Positions 19,264 through 27,484 of a stretch of 64,000 nt of DNA are shown here, in pieces. The stretch is from NCBI RefSeq assembly GCF_018687275.1, contig NZ_CP061287.1, forward strand, positions 2,167,579 through 2,231,578. Direction: 5' to 3'. The notes below the pieces were generated by a model. It was not told where the DNA came from. It ran no database searches and was given only the letters and a program-made list of their open reading frames with translations. The position numbers and the translations under genes were made by a program. Numbering within the stretch: position 1 is the first letter of the stretch; every line of letters begins with the position of its first letter. Origin of the DNA: Polynucleobacter sp. MWH-Aus1W21. GTDB taxonomy: Bacteria > Pseudomonadota > Gammaproteobacteria > Burkholderiales > Burkholderiaceae.

Positions 19264-19629
19264 CTACTCATCTAAAACTACGATATCAGAAACAAAATAC
19301 TCCGTATCGCCAAAACAGGTTGTCGGCAGGCCGATGTGTTGCTCATACTTTAGGGCAACCTTTTTCCCTAAATTAGCATTTATTTTTTGTGCCACAGCAT
19401 CTTCACGCACCGTAAAGAGGAATTTTTCTGACATCGTGCCAGGCATGGAAACCATGGCTAATTCACCTTCCCAGGTTTTGCATACATAGCCGCGATTAGA
19501 GAATTTCTGCACATATCCAGCGCGTTCGCCACTTCCGTAGCTCCAATTGAGCATAGCCCATGTATAGACTGAAATACCCACTAACCCAATTAAAACAAGG
19601 CTTAAGAGCCACTTCATAAAGCCATTCAT
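19264..19629 (-). CDS. Conserved small membrane-anchored protein of unknown function
   Basis: A 121-residue protein with one N-terminal hydrophobic segment (about residues 6-27) and a soluble remainder with two cysteines (YVCKTWEG and TTCFGDTEY). It looks anchored in the inner membrane with the rest outside the cytoplasm, and similar proteins are widespread in bacteria to my knowledge. The ATG at 19627-19629 is preceded by CCAAGGAAATTC. I cannot assign a function. Confidence 0.75.
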   Translation of the reverse strand: MNGFMKWLLSLVLIGLVGISVYTWAMLNWSYGSGERAGYVQKFSNRGYVCKTWEGELAMVSMPGTMSEKFLFTVREDAVAQKINANLGKKVALKYEQHIGLPTTCFGDTEYFVSDIVVLDE

Positions 19630-19675
19630 CAGAATTTCCTTGGTAAATCACGACATAAACCCTAAGCGGGAACTT

Positions 19676-19921
19676 TTATCTTCTATGGGAAGTATATGAG
19701 CATCCAGTTTCGAGAAACCCTCTATTTGGGATCGGTATCCAAATTAAAACATCCATCACTAACTCAAACAGCCGGTCATCTGCAGCAGCATCAATTTTAT
19801 TTTTGCAGCCTGAGCAAGTTTCGCTTAATTCAGGGGAAGCGCTCTTTACGCACCAGCATGCACCTCTGGCATCAGTAAATACCCTGCCGCAGCTCTTTTC
19901 AACAATAAAGGCGCCAGCCGC
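19676..19921 (-). pseudogene. Possible decayed CWC-type cysteine-rich protein gene
   Basis: An open frame of about 80 codons without ATG or another good start. Its translation contains SCGRVFTDARGACWCVKS followed by SETCSGCKNKIDAAA. This resembles the small Cys-rich CWC family, but the first CxxC pair is incomplete and the tail continues into unconvincing sequence. It fills most of the 392-base gap between the 121-residue protein gene and the DUF167 gene, where I see nothing else. Treat it as a remnant, or as a gene with an unrecognised start. Confidence 0.35.
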
Positions 19922-20021
19922 CTAAACCTAATGTTCAAAGATCACTCCGTTTATTACATGGTTCAGAGAGTGCATATTCTGAGAATTTTGTGGGTTATTT
20001 TTATTGAGCCAATTCTTGGCC

Positions 20022-20321
20022 TCAGGGGCTTAACAGCTGAACAATTTGCTCTGGACTAATGGGGCCCCATATTTCCACTCTCTTTTTACGACTGTTTTGG
20101 CCGGAAACAAATTGAATTTGCTTCTGAGGCACTTTTAGCTGCTTAGAAAGCCATGCCAATAAAAGTTCATTTGCCTTATTTTCAAGGGCCGGCGCCTGCA
20201 AAGAAATTTTCAAACAGCCATCATGTAAGCCAACTACTTTTGTTTGCTTTGCCCCTGGCTGACAGTGCAAATTGAGGGTGATTCCGGAGGGGGTTTGTTT
20301 TAACCAAATAGGCGTCATCAA
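20022..20321 (-). CDS. DUF167 (YggU) family protein
   Basis: A 99-residue protein with the DUF167 layout: GITLNLHCQPGAKQTKVVGL at the front, then LKISLQAPALENKANELLLAWL and QIQFVSGQNSRKKRVEI. The family is small, basic and of unknown role. It is divergent from the carbonic anhydrase gene with 19 bases between the starts, so promoters must overlap the coding ends. The length is normal. Confidence 0.88.
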   Translation of the reverse strand: MMTPIWLKQTPSGITLNLHCQPGAKQTKVVGLHDGCLKISLQAPALENKANELLLAWLSKQLKVPQKQIQFVSGQNSRKKRVEIWGPISPEQIVQLLSP

Positions 20322-20340
20322 AGTACTTTAAACTGAAACC

Positions 20341-21012
20341 ATGACGATGAAGAATTCCCAAGCATTAGAACAACTATTTGCAAACAATCGCACCTGGGCC
20401 GAAAGCATGGTGGCTAATGATGCCAACTTCTTTAAGCGGCTAGTTTCTCAACAAGCTCCGGAATATCTTTGGATAGGCTGCTCTGATAGTCGAGTGCCGG
20501 CAAATGACATTGTCAACTTATTGCCAGGTGAATTATTTGTACATCGAAATGTTGCAAACGTAGTTGTCCATACTGATTTGAATTGCTTATCTGTTATTCA
20601 GTTTGCGATCGATTTACTGAAAGTGAAGCACATATTAGTCGTAGGCCATTATGGATGCTCAGGTGTGCATGCGGCACTCACTGATAAGCGGGTTGGGCTT
20701 GCTGATAACTGGTTGCGCCACGTTAAAGATGTACATCAAAAATATGAGCGCTATCTAGGCGATATGATCCCAACCCCAAAACGCCAAGATCGTCTATGTG
20801 AGCTCAACGTTATTGAGCAAGTAGTGAACGTTTGTGAAACCACCATCGTGCAAGATGCGTGGGCACGTGGACAAGATCTAACAGTGCATGGCTGGGCTTA
20901 TCGACTTGAAACTGGTCTAGTGAATGATTTAGGGATGTCCAGCAGCTCAATTGAAGAAATGACTGAACGCTATGCGAAATCAGTAAAGCGTTACGAACTA
21001 GAGCAAAACTAA
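20341..21012 (+). CDS. can: Beta-class carbonic anhydrase
   Basis: A 223-residue zinc enzyme that interconverts CO2 and bicarbonate. The zinc and catalytic motifs are visible: CSDSR in WIGCSDSRVPA near residues 47-51 and HxxC in VVGHYGCSGVHA. The remaining length fits the Can type of proteobacteria. The downstream acyltransferase starts one base after its stop, so the two are cotranscribed. Confidence 0.95.
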   Translation: MTMKNSQALEQLFANNRTWAESMVANDANFFKRLVSQQAPEYLWIGCSDSRVPANDIVNLLPGELFVHRNVANVVVHTDLNCLSVIQFAIDLLKVKHILVVGHYGCSGVHAALTDKRVGLADNWLRHVKDVHQKYERYLGDMIPTPKRQDRLCELNVIEQVVNVCETTIVQDAWARGQDLTVHGWAYRLETGLVNDLGMSSSSIEEMTERYAKSVKRYELEQN

Positions 21013-21013
21013 T

Positions 21014-21913
21014 TTGCTCAAATCCTTTTCTAATCAAGTAGTCGTTGCGCTACTCAAGCTTCTTGCGCTACTACCTTATAGATTATTGGTTGCCATCGGC
21101 TATGGACTGGGCTTTATAGCGGCTCGCATTCCAAGCGATCGAAATCGAGTCGTCAAAACTAATCTCCGACTATGCTTTCCGCAATTAAGCTCAGACGAAA
21201 TTGACGTCTTAAGCAAACAACATTGGCGCTCACTCGGTCGCAGTCTAGTGGAGAAAAGCATTATTTGGTGTGGCAGCTCAAATCAGTTGCGCAACATGAT
21301 CGAGGTGAAATCTGCAGTAGATCTTTCTAGCAAAAAACCTCGTATTTTGGTGAACATGCACTTCACCGGAATTGAAGGCAGCATTATTTTGAGTGCGCTG
21401 TGTAAAGAAAATCATTGGCCACGTACTTCCGGGTTTTTTCAAAGAATGAAAAATCCATTTTTTAATAAAAAGATTGTGGAATGGCGAAATCGCTTTGGCG
21501 GAAACTCAATTGATCGACAAGGCAATGTCAAAACCATCATTCGAGAAATTCGCAATGGCGACTTCATCATCATTGCGCCAGATATTGATTTGGGCCTCAA
21601 AGATTCTGAGTTCGTACCATTTTTTGGAATTCAAACCAATACGATCACCACGATTTCTCGCTTAGCCAAAATTACAGGTGCAGACGTGTGTCTAATGACG
21701 ACCACTTTAAAAGCAGATGAATCTGGATATCTGTGTGAAATTAGAAAACCATTAGAGAATTTTCCTGGGGAAGATCCAAAATCAGACACTGCCCGTCTTA
21801 ACCAATATTTTGAAGATGAAATTCGACTGCGTCCAGCCGAATACTACTGGGTTCACAAGCGCTTCAAAAACCGTCCCGATAACAGCCCAAGCCCCTATAA
21901 CCCTTCTATCTAA
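21014..21913 (+). CDS. Lysophospholipid/lipid A acyltransferase (LpxL/HtrB family)
   Basis: A 299-residue inner-membrane acyltransferase with an N-terminal membrane helix (about residues 8-30). The HxxxxE-type active-site region appears as NMHFTGIEGS, and later FIIIAPDIDLGLKDSEFVPFFG is the typical PDQ-like block. It transfers a late acyl chain to lipid A or a related lipid. The start is TTG at 21014, directly after the carbonic anhydrase stop. Whether it acts as LpxL or LpxM cannot be told here. Confidence 0.88.
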   Translation: MLKSFSNQVVVALLKLLALLPYRLLVAIGYGLGFIAARIPSDRNRVVKTNLRLCFPQLSSDEIDVLSKQHWRSLGRSLVEKSIIWCGSSNQLRNMIEVKSAVDLSSKKPRILVNMHFTGIEGSIILSALCKENHWPRTSGFFQRMKNPFFNKKIVEWRNRFGGNSIDRQGNVKTIIREIRNGDFIIIAPDIDLGLKDSEFVPFFGIQTNTITTISRLAKITGADVCLMTTTLKADESGYLCEIRKPLENFPGEDPKSDTARLNQYFEDEIRLRPAEYYWVHKRFKNRPDNSPSPYNPSI

Positions 21914-21938
21914 AGGTCTTTTGTCCTATCATTAAGGG

Positions 21939-22691
21939 ATGACTGAACGTATTGGGCTATTCGCCGATCTCCACAGCAATTTAGAAGCTTTTGAAGCTTG
22001 TATGGCTCGCGCGGAAGAGCTTGGTGTAACTAGGATGGTTTTCTTAGGCGACCTGGTTGGTTATAACGCTGACCCAGTAGCGCTGATTGATCGAATTGCT
22101 CATCTTATCGATAGCAAAAAGGCCATTGCCATTCTGGGCAATCATGATGAAGCTATTTTCAAAGACAGTCGTACCCAAATGAACGCAAGCGCAAATGCTG
22201 CTATTGAGTGGACTAAGTCTCAGCTTAATTCTGGCCATGTAGAGTTCCTTAAAAAACTACCGCTGATCATTCAAGAGGATCTGATTTGCTTTGTCCACGC
22301 CTCTGCACATAATCCGGCCGACTGGAATTACATTACTGACAGCATGAGTGCATGGCGCTGCGTACAAAACTCTGGAAAAAATTACACCTTTGTTGGTCAT
22401 GCGCACGAGCAAGCTCTGTTTTATCAAAGCGCGGTTGGTAAACTCATTCGCTTTGCGCCGCATCCAGGTGATGAAATTCCAGTGCTACACCATCGCCAGT
22501 GGGTAGGCGTTGTAGGCTCGCTTGGTCAACCTAGAGATGGCAACCCAGAAGCCTGTTTTGCTATTTTTGAACCCCAAGCTGAAATGCTGACGTTTCATCG
22601 CACGCCCTACGATCACTTTACCGCCGCAGATAAAGTGCGCCGTGCCGGCCTGCCAGAGGACTTAGCAAACCGCCTCCTTACAGGCAAGTAA
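21939..22691 (+). CDS. Metallophosphoesterase (calcineurin-like)
   Basis: A 250-residue protein of the calcineurin-like phosphoesterase fold. Metal-ligand motifs appear in order: FADLHSN, VFLGDLVGYNADP, ILGNHDE and FVGHAHEQALF. Such small YfcE-like proteins hydrolyse phosphodiesters or phosphomonoesters. It ends five bases before the Ser/Thr kinase gene and starts 25 bases after the acyltransferase, so it may act with the kinase; that functional link is an inference. Confidence 0.88.
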   Translation: MTERIGLFADLHSNLEAFEACMARAEELGVTRMVFLGDLVGYNADPVALIDRIAHLIDSKKAIAILGNHDEAIFKDSRTQMNASANAAIEWTKSQLNSGHVEFLKKLPLIIQEDLICFVHASAHNPADWNYITDSMSAWRCVQNSGKNYTFVGHAHEQALFYQSAVGKLIRFAPHPGDEIPVLHHRQWVGVVGSLGQPRDGNPEACFAIFEPQAEMLTFHRTPYDHFTAADKVRRAGLPEDLANRLLTGK

Positions 22692-22696
22692 ATCTA

Positions 22697-24115
22697 ATGG
22701 CCATTAATACCGACATTGAAGCAGTAGACGATATATTTCAAGAAGGCAAAGTAGTTGATGGGTTTACCCTGGGAAAAGAAGTTCATCGCGGCGGAATGGC
22801 CAGCCTATTTTCAGCAACGAAAGAAGGTATTGATGTACCGATTCTGCTGAAGATTCCGCGAGTTGGTAGAGACCAGCCAGTAGAAAGTTTGATCGGCTTT
22901 GAAACTGAGCTGACTATCCTACGCTCTCTTAAGAGTCACTATGTTCCTAAATATTTAGGCTCTGGCAATATGGCCACACGCCCTTATATCGCAATGGAAA
23001 GAGTTGAAGGGCGCCCCCTAGAAGACTTCATCAAAGAAGGTAAAGTTTTTACGATTGATGAGGTTGTTCGCATCGGAGTAGATCTTGCACAAGCAGTGCA
23101 GTCGCTCCACTCTCAAGATGCAATTCATCTGGACATCAAGCCTGAAAATATTTTGATTGATGACAAAGGCAAATTAACGCTGATTGATTTTGGTTTATCA
23201 CATCATGCTCGCTATCCTGATTTACTTGCAGAAGAAATGCGTAAAGGCGTTGGATCTGCGCCTTACATCTCTCCCGAGCAAGTGGCTGGAATTCGCTCGG
23301 ATTCGCGCAGCGATATTTTTTCTATCGGCGCAATCATGTATGAGTTGCTTACTGGCGAACTGCCGTTTGGCAATCCACAAACAATGAGTGGTCTACGAAG
23401 ACGAATGTGGGCTGAGCCATTTCCACCGCGCGCAATTCGTAGAGAAATTCCACGCTGGCTTCAAGAGGTGGTGTTGAGATGCCTGGAGCCTCGAGCAGTA
23501 GATCGCTATCAAAGTGCCGCACGCTTGCGACAAGTATTGCGTGATCCCGAGGGCGTCACTCTAACCGAACGGGCCGATCGTGTTGAGCCACCTAGTTTTT
23601 GGCAAAACCTCAAAGGCATGTTCAAAGCTGCTGGCTATGAACCATCCCCAAGTCCACGACCAAGCATGGGCAACTTTGATGCGCCCCTCATGATTGCCGC
23701 AATTGACACCCGCCAATCGGATGAAGACTTACGAGAGCGCATGCAAATTACTGCAAAGAACTTATTACATGCCTATCCTGAAAGTCGATTAGTTTGCTTA
23801 AGCACTATCAGCAGCACTCCAACGTTCGAGGGCAATCAAGAAAATGAAACCGCCAGTGGAATTGTGCGCGGGCATTTGGTGCAACTCATGGATTGGGCCA
23901 AACCACTAAAACTGCCGCCAGAAAGAATCTCTTATCACGTGCTGGAAGCTCTTGATCCTGCCGCGCGCATCGTTGAATTTGCTAAAGACAATGACGCATC
24001 CCTCATTCTCATTGGCGCATCACATAAGCTACCCAATAAGGTAGCCCCCTGGAGAACGTCGATGACCAAGATTGTCGAAGAGGCTCCGTGCAGCGTGCAT
24101 ATTGTCAGAACTTAA
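22697..24115 (+). CDS. Ser/Thr protein kinase with C-terminal universal stress domain
   Basis: A 472-residue cytoplasmic fusion protein. Residues about 20-285 form a Hanks-type kinase: glycine loop VHRGGMASLF, ATP-site Lys in ILLKIPRVG, catalytic loop HLDIKPEN with Asp146, the DFG motif in LIDFGLSHH and the SAPYISPEQ activation segment. After a linker of about 45 residues, the stretch from about 330 to 472 matches a universal stress protein (MIAAIDTRQSDEDL to ILIGASHKLP and SVHIVRT). No membrane helix or PASTA domain is present. It sits five bases after a metallophosphoesterase gene. Confidence 0.9.
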   Translation: MAINTDIEAVDDIFQEGKVVDGFTLGKEVHRGGMASLFSATKEGIDVPILLKIPRVGRDQPVESLIGFETELTILRSLKSHYVPKYLGSGNMATRPYIAMERVEGRPLEDFIKEGKVFTIDEVVRIGVDLAQAVQSLHSQDAIHLDIKPENILIDDKGKLTLIDFGLSHHARYPDLLAEEMRKGVGSAPYISPEQVAGIRSDSRSDIFSIGAIMYELLTGELPFGNPQTMSGLRRRMWAEPFPPRAIRREIPRWLQEVVLRCLEPRAVDRYQSAARLRQVLRDPEGVTLTERADRVEPPSFWQNLKGMFKAAGYEPSPSPRPSMGNFDAPLMIAAIDTRQSDEDLRERMQITAKNLLHAYPESRLVCLSTISSTPTFEGNQENETASGIVRGHLVQLMDWAKPLKLPPERISYHVLEALDPAARIVEFAKDNDASLILIGASHKLPNKVAPWRTSMTKIVEEAPCSVHIVRT

Positions 24116-24165
24116 GATGATGTCTACTGCCTCCCCACAGGCAGCAATTGACGGATAATGCAAGC

Positions 24166-24903
24166 ATGGAAGAAAAAGTACGCGTCTCAAAGTTACTCTC
24201 TGAGTTAGGTCTATGCTCACGTCGTGAAGCAGACTCTTATATTGAGCAAGGACTTGTAACGGTAGATGGTGAAGTGGTCAACGAGTTAGGAGTTCGTGCT
24301 TTCCGTCATCAAAAAATTGAGTTGCAATCTGGCGCGAAGGCACAACAAGCTTCTCGCATCACCGTGATTTTGAATAAGCCTGTTGGATATATCTCTCATT
24401 ACGACGATGAACAGGAATATCAACCCGCAGCCTCTTTAATCACTCCCGAAAATTACTTTGCTAGTCCGCTAGACAAGGGTAGAAGTCCGCGCTTCAATAC
24501 AAAGGGGCTAGCGCCCGCCGGAAGATTGGATATTGACTCTACTGGCATGCTAGTTTTGACTCAAGATGGGCGTATTGCCAAATTATTGATTGGTGAAAAT
24601 AGCCCCATCGAAAAAGAATATTTAGTGCGTGTTGAGGGCCTTCTTTCTTTCGAAGATTTAGACCGCCTAAGACATGGCCTCTCGCTAGACGGCGTAGAAC
24701 TTAAGCCGGCACAAGTCAGTTGGCAGAACGAAGATCAGCTTCGCTTTGTTTTGCGTGAAGGTCGTAAGCGCCAAATTCGCAGGATGTGTGAAATGGTAGG
24801 TCTTAAGGTGCTAGGCCTTAAGCGCGTCAGAATGGGTCGTATCTCGTTGGGGCCCTTACCTCCAGGCCAATGGCGCTACGTAAGGCCTGAAGAGCAATTC
24901 TGA
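24166..24903 (+). CDS. rRNA pseudouridine synthase (RsuA/RluB/E/F family)
   Basis: A protein of about 245 residues with an N-terminal S4 RNA-binding domain (VSKLLSELGLCSRREADSYI) and the synthase domain with catalytic Asp in AGRLDIDSTGMLVLT. The C-terminal block VLREGRKRQIRRMCEMVGL is typical; the overall order looks most like RluF, but RluB or RluE cannot be excluded. I prefer the ATG at 24166; a TTG six codons upstream (24148) is possible. It ends just before the prfC leader. Confidence 0.88.
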   Translation: MEEKVRVSKLLSELGLCSRREADSYIEQGLVTVDGEVVNELGVRAFRHQKIELQSGAKAQQASRITVILNKPVGYISHYDDEQEYQPAASLITPENYFASPLDKGRSPRFNTKGLAPAGRLDIDSTGMLVLTQDGRIAKLLIGENSPIEKEYLVRVEGLLSFEDLDRLRHGLSLDGVELKPAQVSWQNEDQLRFVLREGRKRQIRRMCEMVGLKVLGLKRVRMGRISLGPLPPGQWRYVRPEEQF

Positions 24904-24918
24904 AGCCTCACACCCGCT

Positions 24919-24924
24919 TATAAT
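24919..24924 (+). promoter_or_regulatory. Consensus -10 box upstream of prfC
   Basis: A perfect TATAAT lies 32-38 bases before the most likely prfC start. No convincing -35 box is visible at the right distance. If used, transcription would begin near base 24931, leaving a leader of only about 25-30 bases. Confidence 0.45.
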
Positions 24925-24955
24925 TGCGACCAAACTTAGATTAACTGGCGCAAAA

Positions 24956-26590
24956 ATTACCATCGAAACTTCCACCCCCAGCACGCCAGGCGCAGAAGTA
25001 CTTAGACGCCGCAGCTTTGCCATCATCTCTCACCCAGATGCGGGTAAAACTACGCTTACTGAAAAATTACTGCTCTATGCAGGTGCCATTCAAATTGCTG
25101 GCAGCGTTAAAGCCCGTAAAGCAAGTCGTCATGCAACCTCCGACTGGATGGAGATTGAAAAGCAACGGGGTATTTCTGTAGCAAGTTCTGTGATGCAGAT
25201 GGAATATCGTGATTGCATTATCAATTTGCTAGATACTCCGGGACACCAAGACTTCTCGGAGGATACCTACCGCGTATTGACTGCAGTTGACTCCGCTCTT
25301 ATGGTGATCGATGCTGCTAATGGTGTTGAATCTCAAACATTACGCTTGCTTGAAGTGTGCCGCGCACGCAATACACCTATTGTCACCTTCATCAATAAGA
25401 TGGACCGTGAGGTAAAGCCTCCAATGGAGCTAATGGATGAAATCGAAACCGCTCTTGGCATTGAAGTAGTGCCATTTACTTGGCCGGTTGGGATGGGCAA
25501 ATCTTTTGCTGGTGTGATCGACATTGCCAATATGCGGATGCGCATGTTTAAAGCTGGTGAGGATCGCGTTACCGAAGACTCCCATGCAGTAGTTGATGTA
25601 AATGATCCCGCCCTCAGGGAGCGCTTAGGCCCAGACCTAGAAAACGCTTTGGCTGAAGTGGCGCTTATTAAAGAAGCAATGCCTGCATTTAATCTAGAAG
25701 CATTTTTAGCAGGGCGTCAGTCTCCAGTTTTCTTTGGATCTGCAATCAATAACTTCGGTGTACGTGAGATTCTCAATACACTAGTTGAGTTAGCCCCTTC
25801 GCCTGGCTCACGCAAAGCATTGCAACGCGAAGTGAGCCCCGCAGAAAATAAATTCTCGGCAGTCGTATTCAAGATTCAGGCCAACATGGACCCAGCGCAC
25901 CGAGATCGCGTGGCATTTTTAAGAATCTGCTCTGGTCATTTTCAGCGTGGCATGAAGCTAAAGATATGTCGTAACGGTAAAGAGGTGCGTACCAATAATG
26001 CGCTTTCCTTCTTGTCACAAAGACGCGATATTTTGGATGAAGCTTTTCCTGGCGACATTATTGGCCTGCCCAATCATGGCTTACTTCGTCTTGGTGACAC
26101 CTTAACTGAAGGCGAACAACTTCAGTTCACCGGTTTGCCTTTTTTTGCACCTGAAATTTTCCGCATGGTGGAGTCTGCAGATCCACTGCGCTCAAAACAG
26201 TTGCGTACTGGACTAATGCAATTGGGTGAAGAGGGCGCTATTCAAGTCTTCAGACCAATGGCTGGCGGCACAATGTTGCTAGGTGCATTTGGCCAGCTCC
26301 AATTTGAAGTAGTAAGTCACCGACTCCAAACCGAATATGGCGCAGAGGTACGTCTACTACCGGCCCGCTATAGCCTGGCGCGCTGGGTTAGCTCAGACGA
26401 TCCCGTTGCATTAAAGAAATTTACCCAAGAAAATATCCATCGCATGGCTGAAGATGTTGTAGGCGCATCAGTCTTCTTGGCATCACATAAGTCAGAATTA
26501 GATGTTGCTCAACAACGCTGGGAATCGATTCAATTCCACGCACTGAGAGAGCATGCCGGCCTTATATATCAATCGGATTTAGCGGGCTAA
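24956..26590 (+). CDS. prfC: Peptide chain release factor 3, with non-canonical start codon
   Basis: RF3 is a translational GTPase that recycles RF1/RF2 from the ribosome. The frame encodes the whole protein: P-loop SHPDAGKTTLTEK, DTPGHQDFSED, NKMD, and a C-terminal part matching RF3 to its end (about 542 residues). The first in-frame ATG (25148) comes after the P-loop, so it cannot be the start. Between the preceding gene's stop and that ATG there is no in-frame ATG, GTG or TTG. Candidates are ATT at 24956 or ATC at 24962, which give an N-terminus of normal length. No clear Shine-Dalgarno site is seen. Confidence 0.88.
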   Translation: MTIETSTPSTPGAEVLRRRSFAIISHPDAGKTTLTEKLLLYAGAIQIAGSVKARKASRHATSDWMEIEKQRGISVASSVMQMEYRDCIINLLDTPGHQDFSEDTYRVLTAVDSALMVIDAANGVESQTLRLLEVCRARNTPIVTFINKMDREVKPPMELMDEIETALGIEVVPFTWPVGMGKSFAGVIDIANMRMRMFKAGEDRVTEDSHAVVDVNDPALRERLGPDLENALAEVALIKEAMPAFNLEAFLAGRQSPVFFGSAINNFGVREILNTLVELAPSPGSRKALQREVSPAENKFSAVVFKIQANMDPAHRDRVAFLRICSGHFQRGMKLKICRNGKEVRTNNALSFLSQRRDILDEAFPGDIIGLPNHGLLRLGDTLTEGEQLQFTGLPFFAPEIFRMVESADPLRSKQLRTGLMQLGEEGAIQVFRPMAGGTMLLGAFGQLQFEVVSHRLQTEYGAEVRLLPARYSLARWVSSDDPVALKKFTQENIHRMAEDVVGASVFLASHKSELDVAQQRWESIQFHALREHAGLIYQSDLAG

Positions 26591-26612
26591 TCCAATCAAT
26601 CGCCTCAATAAC

Positions 26613-26858
26613 TTAACGAGGCGCTTTGCAATCAAATACAGCAACTAACTGAGTATCGCTGCTTCTAAATGAGGCTGCTTTACCGTATTGCGCACAATAG
26701 GCATTGGCTTTATTTGTTAACTGCTCAATCGATTCTCCACTGCTATTTAAAAAAGTAACGTGATTAGAGTCAGAGGCGTCGGTATATACCGCAGCACAGG
26801 CGCTCAATATTAATATGCAGCATGCGCTAAGCATGCCGTTTTTTTGCAATGCGTTCAT
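26613..26858 (-). CDS. Small lipoprotein of unknown function
   Basis: An 81-residue (or 73-residue, from the second Met) protein with a lipobox LILSAC near residues 16-21, so it is likely lipid-anchored in the envelope. The mature part has two further cysteines (AYCAQYG and FDCKAP) that could form a disulfide. It precedes a DUF2798-like gene by 21 bases on the same strand in coordinate order, though that gene is transcribed first. I do not recognise the family. Confidence 0.65.
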   Translation of the reverse strand: MNALQKNGMLSACCILILSACAAVYTDASDSNHVTFLNSSGESIEQLTNKANAYCAQYGKAASFRSSDTQLVAVFDCKAPR

Positions 26859-26879
26859 TAAGAGCCCGCTCAGATGTAA

Positions 26880-27116
26880 TTAGGATTTATTAAGGGCCAG
26901 CATTTGCAAAAGCTTTGCAGTAATTTTGCTGGCAGCTGGCCTGTAAATCAAAATGCAGACAATCGCCACTGGATAGGCTACTAACCAAACCTCAAGCCAT
27001 ATCCAAAAGAAATTTTCTATCGGACCAACTCGTACAAAAGTGGTGGCCAGCGTGATGCTGAGTGACATTAAGAGACCCATTACAAGGGCAAAAACTAAAC
27101 TGGGTAAATTCATCAT
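26880..27116 (-). CDS. DUF2798-like small membrane protein
   Basis: A 78-residue protein with two clear membrane segments (about residues 5-27 and 37-60). The pattern of an FALVMGLLMSLSIT start and WLEVWLVAYPVAIV in the middle fits the DUF2798 family. Function is unknown. The lipoprotein gene follows 21 bases downstream, so the two may be cotranscribed. Confidence 0.72.
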   Translation of the reverse strand: MMNLPSLVFALVMGLLMSLSITLATTFVRVGPIENFFWIWLEVWLVAYPVAIVCILIYRPAASKITAKLLQMLALNKS

Positions 27117-27241
27117 GGTTACATCATAGCTTCTGAAGGTGTTAGCTGTTATTCTGGACTGTGATCACTATTGTGCGCCCTAGATAGGGGAGTCTCTGAA
27201 GCAAGCCTTGAGATTCATCATTCCATTACTCTAGGAAATTT

Positions 27242-27424
27242 ATGGCTGTAGGCCAAAATCAAAGAACCAGAAAAAACGACTCTATGCTTACCAAAACTGG
27301 AAAAGCGCGCTTAGGGCCCCTTAACTCAGCTCAACTTACTAAATTATTAGAAGCAAGCACAAAACCAAAAGAGAAAAGCAAAATTTTGCGAGCTCTTAGC
27401 AAACACAAAGTTGTTGCCTCATAA
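27242..27424 (+). CDS. Small basic protein of unknown function
   Basis: A 60-residue, Lys-rich protein (MAVGQNQRTRKNDSMLTKTG at the start) without cysteines or membrane segments. AGGAAA lies before the ATG, and a strong terminator follows the stop by a few bases, so it looks like an independent, real transcription unit. The basic composition suggests nucleic-acid or ribosome binding, but this is a guess. Confidence 0.6.
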   Translation: MAVGQNQRTRKNDSMLTKTGKARLGPLNSAQLTKLLEASTKPKEKSKILRALSKHKVVAS

Positions 27425-27426
27425 TT

Positions 27427-27456
27427 AAAGCCCCGTTAATCGGGGCTTTTAATTAC
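27427..27456 (+). terminator. Intrinsic terminator after the 60-residue protein gene
   Basis: The stem AGCCCCG/CGGGGCT with a short TTAAT loop is followed by TTTTAATT. It closes the single-gene unit at 27242-27424. Confidence 0.85.
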
Positions 27457-27484
27457 ATCATCGTGTAAAAATTAAACACAAAAA

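Noticed and set aside
19696..19878. A 60-codon plus-strand open frame in the gap after the 121-residue protein gene
   Set aside because: Its composition is not protein-like and the opposite strand shows the CWC-type relic instead.
24148..24165. TTG start of the pseudouridine synthase
   Set aside because: It adds six unconserved residues without a better ribosome site; the ATG at 24166 is simpler, though the TTG cannot be excluded.
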